Positions 32,131 through 40,786 are shown, counted from the stretch's first letter. The stretch: DNA of 52,497 nt from Candidatus Adiutrix sp. (GCA_031263565.1 JAISFR010000132.1:1-52497); one strand, 5' to 3'. A program made the numbers and translations. Notes: generated from the letters alone by a model not told the origin.

Positions 32131-33390
32131 TTAAACCGCCTTGAAGATCAGGCAGCCGTTGGCGCCGCCGAAACCGAAGGAATTGCTGAGGGCGGCCTTG
32201 AGGGTCGCCTTGCGGCTGACATTGGGCACGTAGTCCAGATCGCAGACCGGATCGGGGTTCTCGAGATTGATGGTCGGCGGCAGATGCCCGTCCCTGAGGG
32301 CCAGGGCGGTGATGACCCCTTCCACCCCGCCGGCGGCCCCCAAAAGGTGGCCGGTCATGGACTTGGTGGAACTGACGGCCAATCGGTAGGCGTGCCCGCC
32401 AAAGGCGCTTTTGATGGCCAGGGTCTCAATGGCGTCGTTAAGGCCGGTGGAAGTGCCGTGGGCATTGATGTAGCCCACATCCTCCGGGCCCACGTCCAAA
32501 AGCGCGGCATCGGCCAGGGCGGCCCTCATGGCCTCCAGCGCCCCGCGCCCGTCTTCCGGGGGCGCGGTCATGTGGTAGGCATCGCCCGAAGCGCCGAAAC
32601 CGGCCACCTCGGCGTAAATTTTCGCGCCCCGGGACACGGCGTGTTCCCATTCCTCCAGAACCATCAGGCCGGCCCCTTCGCCGATGACGAAGCCGTCGCG
32701 GTCCCGGTCGAAAGGCCGGCTGGCCCGGGCCGGCTGGTCATTGCGGGTGGAAAGAGCCTTCATGGCGTTGAAGCCGGAAACCGCCAGCGGGGTGATGACC
32801 GATTCGGCCCCGCCGGCCAGCATGACGGTGTAACCATTGTCGCGAATCTGCTGAAAGGCCCAGCCGATGGCGTGGGTGCCGGCGGCGCAGGCGGTGGCCA
32901 CCATGAGATTGGGGCCCTTAAGGCCCAATTCAATGGCCACCTGACCCGGAGCCATATTGCCAATCATCATGGGCACGAAAAAGGGGCTGACCCGGTCCGG
33001 CCCCCGGTGGAGCAAAATTTCGTGGTTGGCTTCGATGCTGGCCAGGCCGCCCAGGCCGCAGCCCATGGCGCAACCGGTCTTCAAAGCCAGGTCGTCATCG
33101 ATCGTCAGCCCGCTGTCCGCAAGGGCCATCTTGCCCACGGCCACGGCATATTGGATGAAGGGATCAAAGCGTTTGACCGCTTTTTTGTCCAGGTATTTTT
33201 CAGGGGTAAAGCCGCGGACTTCGGCGGCAATGGCGGTTTTGAAGCCGGTGGCGTCAAATTTGGTGATCGGGCCGACGCCGCTTCGGCCGGCCAGAAGAGC
33301 CTGCCAGGAATCTTCCAGGTTGTTGCCCACCGGGGTCAGGAGGGCGGCTCCGGTGATGGCCACCCGGCGTGGAGATTGAGTCCGGGCCAT
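32131..33390 (-). CDS. fabF: Beta-ketoacyl-ACP synthase II
   Basis: Condensing enzyme elongating acyl chains with malonyl-ACP. 419 aa; the catalytic triad is visible as Cys in [13 protein letters not shown], His in [12 protein letters not shown] and His in [14 protein letters not shown], followed by the Gly-rich end [17 protein letters not shown] 33390 ([14 protein letters not shown]) is chosen over 33435 because the conserved fold starts there. A MITE-like element separates it from acpP. Confidence 0.96.
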   Translation of the reverse strand: MARTQSPRRVAITGAALLTPVGNNLEDSWQALLAGRSGVGPITKFDATGFKTAIAAEVRGFTPEKYLDKKAVKRFDPFIQYAVAVGKMALADSGLTIDDDLALKTGCAMGCGLGGLASIEANHEILLHRGPDRVSPFFVPMMIGNMAPGQVAIELGLKGPNLMVATACAAGTHAIGWAFQQIRDNGYTVMLAGGAESVITPLAVSGFNAMKALSTRNDQPARASRPFDRDRDGFVIGEGAGLMVLEEWEHAVSRGAKIYAEVAGFGASGDAYHMTAPPEDGRGALEAMRAALADAALLDVGPEDVGYINAHGTSTGLNDAIETLAIKSAFGGHAYRLAVSSTKSMTGHLLGAAGGVEGVITALALRDGHLPPTINLENPDPVCDLDYVPNVSRKATLKAALSNSFGFGGANGCLIFKAV

Positions 33391-33503
33391 TAGAGCCCCC
33401 TTCTTGAATATCGAAGCTGAGTAAAAACGCGCCACCGCGGCCGGGCCGCGTTTCCCGGAATATACCCATATCCGGCCGGGCCGACGGAAAGCCCGCAGAC
33501 AGG

Positions 33504-33662
33504 AGGGAACCTCTAAAAATCAGATTTTCCTGACCGGGCCCTAAGGTGGAAGAAAGCCAGAAAGCTAAATTTTACATGGCCTTAAATTTAAATGGTAAAA
33601 TTTTAGTGAAAGGGCGTTTCAGCTCACCGGGGCTCGGGAAATTCCATTTTTAGAGGTCCCTT
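33504..33662. mobile_element. MITE-like element with terminal inverted repeats
   Basis: A non-coding AT-richer insert of about 159 bp between acpP and fabF. Terminal repeats are GGGAACCTCTAAAAAT (33505-33520) and its complement ATTTTTAGAGGTCCC (33646-33660, one base shorter). A nested repeat CTAAATTTTAC / GTAAAATTTTAG lies at 33565-33606. No transposase is encoded. Ends of this kind occur on small non-autonomous elements; no second copy is seen in the window, so mobility is inference. Confidence 0.55.
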
Positions 33663-33693
33663 GAATTAAGGCCATTTTGATCAGAATTTGGCT

Positions 33694-33933
33694 TTATTTT
33701 GACAGGCTGTCAATGAAGTCCACCGCGTTCTGGACGGTTTTAATCTTCTGGGCCGCGTCGTCGTCGATCTTGACGTCGAATTCTTCTTCCATGGCCATGA
33801 TCAGTTCCACCAGATCCAGTGAATCAGCCCCCAGATCGTCCTGAAACGAGGATTCGGGACGGATTTCAGCGGCGTCCACGGAAAGCTGATCCGCAACGAC
33901 CTGGATAACCCTGGCGGTAATTTCTTCACTCAT
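33694..33933 (-). CDS. acpP: Acyl carrier protein
   Basis: 79-aa four-helix carrier of fatty-acid intermediates. The phosphopantetheine serine is in GADSLDLVELIMAMEEEF (DSL motif), and the protein is strongly acidic as expected. Lies between fabG and fabF in the fatty-acid operon. Confidence 0.97.
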   Translation of the reverse strand: MSEEITARVIQVVADQLSVDAAEIRPESSFQDDLGADSLDLVELIMAMEEEFDVKIDDDAAQKIKTVQNAVDFIDSLSK

Positions 33934-34088
33934 GCTAAATCTCCTTATTTTCAGTCGCTTTTGTCAGGCTATGATCAGGCGTCACCCTGCCCCGTCCGCC
34001 ATCAGCCGGCCGGACCAATTAAATCGTAACCGCCGATTTTGATATCTTAATAGAAAAGCGGAAAATACTCAAGCCGCTTTTGCGGGCC

Positions 34089-34832
34089 TCAAAGGTAGAG
34101 CCCGCCGTTGACGTGGATGGTCTGGCCGGTGATATAGGCCGCGCCGTCGCCGGCCAGAAAGGCCGCCGCTTCGGCCACTTCCTCGGGGCGGCCGAGGCGC
34201 CCGGCCGGAATGCGTTCCATGAACTGAGCGCGGACCTTCCCGTCGAGGCCGGCGGTCATATCGGTTTCAATGAAGCCGGGCGCCACGGCATTGACCGTGA
34301 CGCCCCGTCCGGCCAGTTCCAGGGCCAGGCTGCGGGTCAGGCCCAGCAGGCCGGCTTTGGCCGCGCTGTAGTTGACCTGGCCGACATTGCCGGTAAAGGC
34401 CACCACCGAGCTTAAATTGATGATCCGGCCGCCGCGCTGCTTCATCATGATCCTGGCGGCCGCCCGGGAGCAGGCGAAAGCGCTGAAGAGATCGGCTTCC
34501 AGGACTTTATGCCAGTCCTCGTCGGACAATCTGACGCTCAGACCGTCGCGGGTCAGGCCGGCGTTGTTGACCAGAATATCCAGGCGGCCGTAACGGGCGG
34601 CGATATCCTCGATCTGCCCGCGTGCGGCCCGGGAATCCTCGGCGGCCCAGCACTGGACTTCGGCCGCCCCGGCTTTCTCTTTCAGCAGCTTCAGGGTTTC
34701 TTCGGCGCCCGAAGAGGCGGGATTGACGTGGGTGGCGATCACGGCCGTATCCGGAGCGGCCAGGCGCAAGGCCACGGCCCGTCCGATGCCCCGGACGCCG
34801 CCGGTAACCAGAGCCACTTTTTTGATGTTCAT
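34089..34832 (-). CDS. fabG: 3-oxoacyl-ACP reductase
   Basis: NADPH-dependent short-chain dehydrogenase of fatty-acid synthesis. 247 aa: TGGVRGIGRAVALRL (nucleotide binding), LVNNAGLTRDGL, NLSSVVAFTGNVGQVNYSAAKAG (catalytic Ser, Tyr and Lys; cited in part), NAVAPGFIETDM and YITGQTIHVNGGLYL. The Gly-rich motif reads GGVRGIG where GASRGIG is common. ATG 34832 is chosen; the open frame extends upstream only across the ferredoxin gene in another frame. It starts 8 bp after the ferredoxin stop. Confidence 0.95.
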   Translation of the reverse strand: MNIKKVALVTGGVRGIGRAVALRLAAPDTAVIATHVNPASSGAEETLKLLKEKAGAAEVQCWAAEDSRAARGQIEDIAARYGRLDILVNNAGLTRDGLSVRLSDEDWHKVLEADLFSAFACSRAAARIMMKQRGGRIINLSSVVAFTGNVGQVNYSAAKAGLLGLTRSLALELAGRGVTVNAVAPGFIETDMTAGLDGKVRAQFMERIPAGRLGRPEEVAEAAAFLAGDGAAYITGQTIHVNGGLYL

Positions 34833-34840
34833 ATAACCCC

Positions 34841-35050
34841 TTATTCCCAAGGCCGCGGCCTGTCGTTCAGGATCACCGCCTCCGCCGGGCACAGCTCCAG
34901 ACAGAGCGCGCAACCCGTACAATCGAGGCCGACCCGAAAGACTCCGTCCACCACAACTATGGCCCGGGCCGGGCATTTATCCAGGCACAGGCCACATTTG
35001 AGACAGTTCCCGCCGACGATCGCGGCCCGGGCCGGGCCGGCCGGGTTCAG
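34841..35050 (-). CDS. Small 2x[4Fe-4S] ferredoxin with probable CTG start
   Basis: The minus strand between rpmF and fabG encodes a 69-aa protein with two complete cluster motifs, CLKCGLCLDKCP and CTGCALCLELCP, ending LNDRPRPWE and a TAA stop. No ATG, GTG or TTG precedes the first motif. The frame is closed by a stop two codons upstream of a CTG at 35050, which overlaps the rpmF stop (CTGA) and has GGAG 8 nt upstream. CTG initiation, coupled to rpmF, is the simplest reading. Its place among fatty-acid genes is unusual; electron partner unknown. Confidence 0.82.
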   Translation of the reverse strand: MNPAGPARAAIVGGNCLKCGLCLDKCPARAIVVVDGVFRVGLDCTGCALCLELCPAEAVILNDRPRPWE

Positions 35051-35226
35051 TTCTTAATCTCCAGAAACTGACGGCCCCGATAGACGCCGCAGTGAGGGCA
35101 GACGTGGTGAGGGCGTTTGGCCCCGCCGCATTGGGCGCACTTGACCACCGTGGGGGCCAGGGCGGTATAGTGGGTCCGCCGGGAACGGCCTCTCATTTTA
35201 GATGTTCTTCTTTTGGGTACTGCCAT
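35047..35226 (-). CDS. rpmF: Ribosomal protein L32
   Basis: 59-aa large-subunit protein: MAVPKRRTSKMRGRSRRTHY then a zinc-ribbon of four Cys, CAQCGG and CPHCG. It follows yceD, the standard bacterial order, and overlaps the ferredoxin start. The usual next genes plsX and fabH are not found here. Confidence 0.96.
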   Translation of the reverse strand: MAVPKRRTSKMRGRSRRTHYTALAPTVVKCAQCGGAKRPHHVCPHCGVYRGRQFLEIKN

Positions 35227-35296
35227 TTCACACCTTTATTTCTTGCGCCTCGGAAGCGCGGAATGGAGCGGGCTTGGATATTACGAGGAAGCTCCG

Positions 35297-35803
35297 TCAG
35301 TTCCAATTCCCGGTTTGGCAAGCACAGGGGCCGTTATTGAGGTCGGCCCCGCAGTGCGGGCAAAGGCCGGCGCAATCGGGCCGGCAGATAAAGCGAAAAG
35401 GCCAGGCCAGCCAGAAAAGTTCGGCCAGGAGACTGGACAGGTCCACCCGGCCGTCGATGGCGGTCAGCCCGCCGTCGCGGTTTTCGCCCGGGTCGCCAAA
35501 ACCCTGGCCGGAAGCAAAGATATCAAGCGTTTCATCCACCTGGCCCTCCAAGCTGTTTTCTGTTTCAGCCAGACAGCGGTCACAGGCCAGGACCACGCTC
35601 ACCTTGATCCGGCCTTTTAAACGCAACCGGGGCCCGATTTTGCTCAGATGGAGGACGCCGGTCAGGGACGACCGGAAAACAGGGGCCGCCTGGCCGTCGA
35701 CCGCGACCAGAGACGTCAGGCGCTCGGGCGCAAGGTTCAGAACCAGATCCAGCCCTTCAGCGGGAATGTCCTCCAAAGCTATGACCAGTTCCGGTATTTT
35801 CAA
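35297..35803 (-). CDS. yceD: YceD / DUF177 family protein
   Basis: Conserved partner of rpmF, linked in other bacteria to 23S rRNA/ribosome biogenesis. About 168 aa with the family pattern GRIKVSVVLACDRCLAE (CxxC) and the C-terminal CRPDCAGLCPHCGADLNN metal-binding-like cluster. The TTG at 35803 (GGAG 7 nt upstream) is preferred to another TTG at 35827. Only 70 bp separate it from rpmF. Confidence 0.9.
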   Translation of the reverse strand: MKIPELVIALEDIPAEGLDLVLNLAPERLTSLVAVDGQAAPVFRSSLTGVLHLSKIGPRLRLKGRIKVSVVLACDRCLAETENSLEGQVDETLDIFASGQGFGDPGENRDGGLTAIDGRVDLSSLLAELFWLAWPFRFICRPDCAGLCPHCGADLNNGPCACQTGNWN

Positions 35804-35940
35804 CGGTGGGCTCCGTGCGCCGCCCAAAGCGGATGGAAGATGCCGGCGAAAAAGCTATTTTAAACAAATGCGCGCCGGAGTCAAGATCAATTTGCCGGCC
35901 TTAAGCTTTCCAGGTGACAAACGGTTCCTTTCATCCCCGG

Positions 35941-36393
35941 CTATTGGGTTTCGGTCTCTTCCGCAGCGGCGGCGGCGGAATCGGGCCCGGCTGGCGAAGC
36001 CGCGCTCCCGGCGGCCGAAGGCTCAGGCACGGGCGCGGCGGCCCGGGAGTCGCCGGAACTCGGAACCGGAGCCGGGGTGGCCATGGCCTCGGGCGGGGCC
36101 GGCGCGACCGGACTGGCCAGGGGCGCCGGCTCGGTCCACTCGTCCATGACCGAGCCCTTTTTGCTCAGGCCGCCCTGGGAGATGGCCAGGTTCAGGGAGG
36201 TGCACATGAAGACCACCGCGGCCCCGCAGGTGATTTTACTGATCAGGGTCGCCGGACCGCGGGCGCCGAAAACCGTCCCGGAGGACCCGCCAAAGGCTGC
36301 GCCCATGCCCGCGCCCTTGCCGGCCTGCAGGAGAACCGTCAGCACCAGGATGACGGCGGCCCCAACGTGAATCGACACGATAATAATATCCAT
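35941..36393 (-). CDS. secG: Preprotein translocase subunit SecG
   Basis: Two-helix subunit of the SecYEG channel. The N-terminal 75 residues are canonical: VSIHVGAAVILVLTVLLQAGKGAGMGAAFGG (cited in part), TVFGARGPATLISKIT and the second helix AAVVFMCTSLNLAIS. A C-terminal Pro/Ala/Glu-rich tail of about 70 residues extends it to 150 aa, longer than most SecG proteins. Confidence 0.94.
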   Translation of the reverse strand: MDIIIVSIHVGAAVILVLTVLLQAGKGAGMGAAFGGSSGTVFGARGPATLISKITCGAAVVFMCTSLNLAISQGGLSKKGSVMDEWTEPAPLASPVAPAPPEAMATPAPVPSSGDSRAAAPVPEPSAAGSAASPAGPDSAAAAAEETETQ

Positions 36394-36492
36394 GATTTAT
36401 CTCACCTGCCAGAGCGTTTGGCGATTTAAAGGGCCTCGGCCGGCCCCCTGGCCGTCAGCCGGCCCGGGACTCAAGACCGCCTCGAACTAGAT

Positions 36493-36520
36493 ACTATAGC
36501 ATATTCGGTCCCAAGTGCAA
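36493..36520 (-). promoter_or_regulatory. secG promoter
   Basis: On the minus strand TTGCAC (36520-36515), 16-nt spacer, TATAGT (36498-36493) with an extended TGC before it. It is divergent from the greA promoter. Confidence 0.5.
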
Positions 36521-36588
36521 AGCCAATTTTAGCTGCGCCCAGGGCTGCGCTTGTCGGCTGAGAAACTGTCCCCGGAATTGAAAAAAGC

Positions 36589-36617
36589 TTTACAAAAATG
36601 GGAGATGAAGGTATAAT
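36589..36617 (+). promoter_or_regulatory. greA promoter
   Basis: TTTACA (36589-36594), exactly 17 nt, then a perfect TATAAT (36612-36617). Predicted start near 36624 leaves a leader of about 150 nt before greA. Confidence 0.8.
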
Positions 36618-36708
36618 TTAAGTAATCGGGTGCTTCATCCGGGCGGCTTTTCCTTTTCGTCAAGCCGTGACTTTTTTCAAGACATTGAAATTGGCGAAGT
36701 TATTTCAG

Positions 36709-36747
36709 CGGCCAGCCTTGCTTCCAAGGCGGGCCGATGTTTTTTTT
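36709..36747 (+). terminator. Attenuator (intrinsic terminator) in the greA leader
   Basis: CGGCC (36709-36713) with GGCCG (36732-36736) and GCCTTG (36715-36720) with CAAGGC (36725-36730) around loop CTTC, followed after ATG by eight T residues (36740-36747). It lies between the strong promoter at 36589 and the greA start at 36775, with no gene in between. It should terminate part of the transcripts and release a leader RNA of about 125 nt, as reported for the greA leader in enterobacteria. Confidence 0.75.
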
Positions 36748-36774
36748 GTGGATTTTTACCCAGGAGAATGAAAA

Positions 36775-37239
36775 ATGAACGCCGTGCCCATAACCCAGGA
36801 AGGTCTGGACGCCTTAAAAAAAGAACTGGACAAATTATTGAAAGAAGAACGCCCCCGGATCATTAAAGCCATTGAGGAAGCCCGGGCCCACGGCGATCTG
36901 TCGGAAAACGCCGAATACGCCGCGGCCAAAGAGCGGCAGGGCTTCATCGAAGGCCGCATCCAGGAACTGCAAAACCAGGTGGCCTCTTCCCAGGTGGAGG
37001 AGATAAAAGGCCCTTATGACCGCTGTGTCTTCGGCGCCACGGTGACCATGGAAAACTCCGACACCGGCGAGGAGAAGACCTACACCCTGGTGGGCCCCTA
37101 TGAGTCGGCCCCGGAAAGAAACCGCATTTCCATTGCCACGCCCATCGGCCAGGCCCTTCTGGGCCGGGAAGAGGGCGACGAAGTGCGGGTCAAGACCCCC
37201 AAGGGCGTTCAGGAATACCTTATTGTGGCCATAAAATAA
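36775..37239 (+). CDS. greA: Transcription elongation factor GreA
   Basis: Factor that stimulates RNA polymerase to cleave backtracked transcripts. 154 aa in the standard length: an N-terminal coiled coil (PITQEGLDALKKELDKLLKEE cited in part, AHGDLSENAEYAAAKERQ with the catalytic acidic tip) and the C-terminal FKBP-like domain (TYTLVGPYESAPERNRISI, GEEGDEVRVKTPKG-like GREEGDEV). AGGAG lies 8 nt before the ATG. Expression is probably attenuated in its leader. Confidence 0.97.
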   Translation: MNAVPITQEGLDALKKELDKLLKEERPRIIKAIEEARAHGDLSENAEYAAAKERQGFIEGRIQELQNQVASSQVEEIKGPYDRCVFGATVTMENSDTGEEKTYTLVGPYESAPERNRISIATPIGQALLGREEGDEVRVKTPKGVQEYLIVAIK

Positions 37240-37338
37240 AAATGGAGCTTCCCGGCCGGAAATGGTGTATGATAAGGCGTCTGATAAATGCGTTGGCGGT
37301 GGTCGCCGCTTTTAAACATCGTTGATTCGAGGTGTCTG

Positions 37339-38550
37339 ATGCAGATAGTTATCGCCGGCTTCGGAGTGGCCGGGACCACGGCCGCGGAAACAGCCCGCAA
37401 GCGGAATCCCAAGGCCAACATTACCCTGTTCAGCAAAGAAAAAGACTTGTTTTACTATCGGCTGCGCCTGCCGGAGGTGGTGTCCGGGGAGGTGGCCGCG
37501 GATAAGATAATCGCCCACCCCAAAAGCTGGTATGAGGAACGCGCCATTGATCTGCGGCTCGGGGAAGCCCTGGCCGAAGTCAACACCCAGGAGAAAATCA
37601 TTCGCGGCTCCACGGGCAGCCGGCAGACTTACGACCGGCTGCTGCTGGCCACCGGCGGCGAGTCCAACCGGCCGCCCTACCCGGGTGACAAGCTCGACGG
37701 CGTCTGTGCCGTGCGCAGCCTGAACGACGCCTGGAGCCTGTTCCTCTCCGCCAGAGGCAAAAGCCGGGCGGTGCTCATCGGCGGCGGCCTTCTGGGCCTG
37801 GAAATGGGCTATGCCCTGACCAGACTGGGCCTCAAGGTGACCGTGCTGGAGCGCGGCAGCCGGGTTCTGCCCCGCCAGACCACCCCGGCCGGGGCCGAGC
37901 TTTTGCGGCGGCAACTGGGAGCTCTGGGGCTGGAATTCAGCCTCAATTCGGAAGCCGACCGTTTCGAGGGCTCGCGCAAGGTTGAAAACGTGACCCTGAA
38001 GAGCGGGCAGGATCTGCCGGCCGATATAGTCCTGATCTCGGCCGGGGTGACGCCCAATATCAACCTGGCTCTCAGCCTGGGCCTTAAAACCGACAAGGCC
38101 ATTGTGGTCGACGAATACCTGCGCACGAGCCAGGCCGACATTTTCGCCGCCGGCGACTGCGCCCAGTTTCCGGGGGCCGTCGGCGGCCTGTGGACCACCT
38201 CCCGGGCCCAGGGGCTGGTGGCCGGGGTCAATCTGGCGGCCGGCGACCCGGCCGAAATGCAAAAATATGGGCCCGAGCCGCCCTCCAACACGCTGAAAGT
38301 GGCCGGCATAGATCTGGTCAGTGCCGGCAACCTTGATCCGGACAACAAGCTGCAGGGCATTGAAGCCTCAGATGACCAGACCTATCGGAAAGTGGTCCTG
38401 GACGGGGAAGGGCGTCTGGCGGGCTTCACCAACATCGGCACGACCAGGGGCAACCGGGAATTGAACGCGGCCCTCCTGGCCGGCAAGATGGTCAGTCCGG
38501 AGAAGGCCCGGGCCCTGGCCGCCCTTGATTTCGATTTTTCCACACTTTAA
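37339..38550 (+). CDS. FAD/NAD(P)-dependent oxidoreductase (nitrite/rubredoxin reductase-like)
   Basis: Pyridine nucleotide-disulfide oxidoreductase family flavoprotein of 403 aa. It has two Rossmann motifs, GFGVAGTTAAETAR at the N-terminus (FAD) and IGGGLLGLEMGYALTRLG near residue 148 (NAD(P)H), and the FAD-contact motif DIFAAGDCAQFPG near 270. There is no CxxxxC redox pair, so it is of the rubredoxin reductase / NirB-NasC N-terminal type. ATG 37339 has GAGGTG upstream. The electron acceptor is unknown; the ferredoxin at 34.9 kb is 2 kb away on the other strand. Confidence 0.85.
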   Translation: MQIVIAGFGVAGTTAAETARKRNPKANITLFSKEKDLFYYRLRLPEVVSGEVAADKIIAHPKSWYEERAIDLRLGEALAEVNTQEKIIRGSTGSRQTYDRLLLATGGESNRPPYPGDKLDGVCAVRSLNDAWSLFLSARGKSRAVLIGGGLLGLEMGYALTRLGLKVTVLERGSRVLPRQTTPAGAELLRRQLGALGLEFSLNSEADRFEGSRKVENVTLKSGQDLPADIVLISAGVTPNINLALSLGLKTDKAIVVDEYLRTSQADIFAAGDCAQFPGAVGGLWTTSRAQGLVAGVNLAAGDPAEMQKYGPEPPSNTLKVAGIDLVSAGNLDPDNKLQGIEASDDQTYRKVVLDGEGRLAGFTNIGTTRGNRELNAALLAGKMVSPEKARALAALDFDFSTL

Positions 38551-38552
38551 GT

Positions 38553-39443
38553 ATGACTTTCAAGCCCTTAAGCCTGGAAGACCAGGCCATGTTCCGAGCC
38601 GCCGAAAAATCGGCGCCTCAGGTGATCGCCGATACGATCTTCACCAATCTTTTCATCTGGCGGTCATATTATCAGGCCTCCTGGGCGGAGGCGCACGGCT
38701 GTCTTTGTCTGTTGGCCGGCCCGGAAGGCGAGGAGCCCTTCGGCCTGCCCCCGGTCGGGGCCGGCGACCAGTTGGCCGCTCTGGATTTCACCTTGGAGGC
38801 CTTGAAGGGCCGGGCCCGGAAACCGGTTTTCAAGCGGGTGCCCGAAGCCCTGGTGGAAAAGATTGAAGCCGCCGGGCGGCCTTATGAATGGGCGCCTGAC
38901 CGGGACAATGACGATTACGTCTACCGGGCCGAGCAGCTCCGCACCCTCAGCGGGCGGCGCATGCACCAGAAAAAGAACCATTACAACTACTTTGTGGCCC
39001 ACAACCAGTTTGAAGTCCTGCCCCTGACCCCGGATTTGACCCCGGAACTGCTGGCCGTGCAGGAAAGCTGGCTGGCCACCAAAGAGGCGCAGAACATCCC
39101 CTCCAATCAGCTCAGCCACGAAGTGGAATCGGTTCACGAACTGGTGCGGCGCCGGGAGGAACTGAATCAACTGGGTCTGGCCATCCGCATTGGCGGGCGC
39201 ATTGCGGGTTTCACCATGGGTGAAATCATGAGCCCGGATACGGTGCTGGTGCATCTGGAAAAGGCCGATTACGAAATCCGGGGCCTTTTTGTGGCCCTCT
39301 CCAGCCATTTCTGCCGCACGCTTTCGCCGGAAATAGTCTATGTCAACCGGGAACAGGACCTGGGCCTGCCGGGTCTGCGCCATTCCAAAGAGTCGCTCAA
39401 GCCGGACCACATGCGCCGGAAGTACATTGTCACCCCCCAGTGA
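38553..39443 (+). CDS. DUF2156 family protein (acyltransferase-like fold)
   Basis: 296-aa protein of the DUF2156 family, which has tandem GNAT-like folds and is related to the C-terminal domain of lysylphosphatidylglycerol synthase. Hallmarks are FTNLFIWRSYY near the N-terminus, LSGRRMHQKKNHYNYF (about 135-150), GGRIAGFTMGEI, VHLEKADYEIRGLF and the C-terminal YVNREQDLGLPGLRHSKES. It begins 2 bp after the oxidoreductase stop, so the genes are co-transcribed. Substrate not known. Confidence 0.87.
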   Translation: MTFKPLSLEDQAMFRAAEKSAPQVIADTIFTNLFIWRSYYQASWAEAHGCLCLLAGPEGEEPFGLPPVGAGDQLAALDFTLEALKGRARKPVFKRVPEALVEKIEAAGRPYEWAPDRDNDDYVYRAEQLRTLSGRRMHQKKNHYNYFVAHNQFEVLPLTPDLTPELLAVQESWLATKEAQNIPSNQLSHEVESVHELVRRREELNQLGLAIRIGGRIAGFTMGEIMSPDTVLVHLEKADYEIRGLFVALSSHFCRTLSPEIVYVNREQDLGLPGLRHSKESLKPDHMRRKYIVTPQ

Positions 39444-39457
39444 CCTGGAGAATCGTC

Positions 39458-40000
39458 ATGCCCCGACTCTTCGCCTGTCTGGCTGTAATTATGCTGCTGC
39501 CCGCCGCCGGCTGTTTCAATTCCGAAAAGGATTACGAACAACTGGTGGAGGAAAAGAACGGCCTGGCCGCGGAATTGGAAGCCGCCAACCGGGAAAACGA
39601 AATTTTGACCCGGGCTCTTGATAACATAAAAGGGGAACAGGAGGCTCTGCAGATTCTCCTGAACACCAGCCGCGGCCGGCTCACCGGCGCCTCCGGCGGG
39701 GCCGGCGCCCCGCTGCCGCCGCCGGGCAGCGAACCTTCGCCCACGGTATCCTGGGGCGGCTGGGAATGGTCCATCCCCGCCGATGCCCTGCCCGACCCGG
39801 CTTCCAGCCCGGAGATCCCGGCCGCCGTCCCCCCCCCGGTCTCCTCCGGGCGCGTTTACCAGCCCCGGCCGGGTGATGTGCTCTCGGCCATTGCCGCCCG
39901 CAACAATACCACTGTGGAAGAACTGGTGGAACTGAATCCCTTTCTGCGATCCCGCCGCAACTACATGATCTGGGAAACGGACCGGATTCGGTTGCCGTAA
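39458..40000 (+). CDS. Lipoprotein with C-terminal LysM domain
   Basis: 180-aa predicted lipoprotein. The signal peptide ends in the lipobox LPAAGC (Cys near residue 18). A coiled coil follows (DYEQLVEEKNGLAAELEAAN), then a Pro-rich linker, then one LysM peptidoglycan-binding domain (YQPRPGDVLSAIAARNNTT to FLRSRRNYM). ATG 39458 with CTGGAG 7 nt upstream is preferred to the GTG at 39440. It probably ties the outer or inner membrane to peptidoglycan. Last gene before tRNA-Gly. Confidence 0.85.
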   Translation: MPRLFACLAVIMLLPAAGCFNSEKDYEQLVEEKNGLAAELEAANRENEILTRALDNIKGEQEALQILLNTSRGRLTGASGGAGAPLPPPGSEPSPTVSWGGWEWSIPADALPDPASSPEIPAAVPPPVSSGRVYQPRPGDVLSAIAARNNTTVEELVELNPFLRSRRNYMIWETDRIRLP

Positions 40001-40097
40001 AGGCCCGCCCGCCCTGAATTGTCCCAACGGCGTTCACGCCAAAAAGAGGGTTGACAGAGGCGGTTGGCTGGTGTATAAAGTCAGAGTTGCTTTTGAC

Positions 40098-40172
<75 letters not shown>

Positions 40173-40200
40173 GCTTATTAGGCCAAAAAGCTAATGATAT

Positions 40201-40243
40201 CCAAGGCCTTCAGGAATTTTCCTGAAGGCCTTGGCCGGTTTTT
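40201..40243 (+). terminator. Terminator after tRNA-Gly
   Basis: A near-perfect 16-bp hairpin, CCAAGGCCTTCAGGAA (40201-40216) and TTCCTGAAGGCCTTGG (40219-40234) with a 2-nt centre, then GCCGG and TTTTT at 40239-40243. Confidence 0.8.
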
Positions 40244-40525
40244 GATACCCTGTTGCTACCCAAACGGCAGATACGCCTACCGCAACCTACAACAACCCCT
40301 CTTTTCAGCCGATCAACCTACAGCAACCCCTACAAACCTTCAAAGCGCAAAGCGGCGGCCGCAGCGCCAAAAATGTACCCATGGCAGGGTCACAATTTGG
40401 GTAGCAAATGGGTCAAATGGAGGCCACGCGAACGCCTTCCGCCGCTGTTCCAGCCCTGATCATTTTTCTACCATATTTTTACCAGCTTCTTTTGCGCCCG
40501 CAAGCCGGGCGCTTGTACGGCAACC
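40244..40525. other. Non-coding or decayed DNA behind tRNA-Gly
   Basis: About 280 bp of lower-GC sequence with CAACC/CCTAC-rich stretches and no convincing reading frame or ribosome site. Probably remnant mobile DNA; I could not recognise an integrase in any frame. Confidence 0.4.
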
Positions 40526-40786
40526 GTGAAGGAGGGAGTACTGGACGCGGCCTTGCAAACGGTTGGCTGGCCCGTGATAATAAGCAACGACATTAACGAC
40601 GCGAAAGAGCCGCTTCGCATCTATCGGGCCAAGGATGTCGTAGAGAAGAAGCTCTTGCGTTTGAAATGCGATCTTGACCTCGGAAGGCTCAGGGTGCAGG
40701 AGATAGGAGATCAGCGGATTGTATTCCCTGCTACAAAGACACAGCGTCAGACTTTTGAGGCCTTTGGCATCAATGTCCCCCTGTAG
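40526..40786 (+). pseudogene. Transposase remnant (IS1634/IS4-type C-terminal pieces)
   Basis: The frame reads WPVIISNDINDAKEPLRIYRA, KDVVEKKLLRLKCDLDLGRLRV and then QRQTFEAFGINVPL. The first two segments match the region around the last catalytic Glu of IS1634/IS4-type DDE transposases (iYR..dvVEK.f..lK.dLd..Rlrv), and the last matches their extreme C-terminus. The N-terminal three-quarters and the stretch between are missing, so this is an inactive fragment with an internal deletion. Confidence 0.75.
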
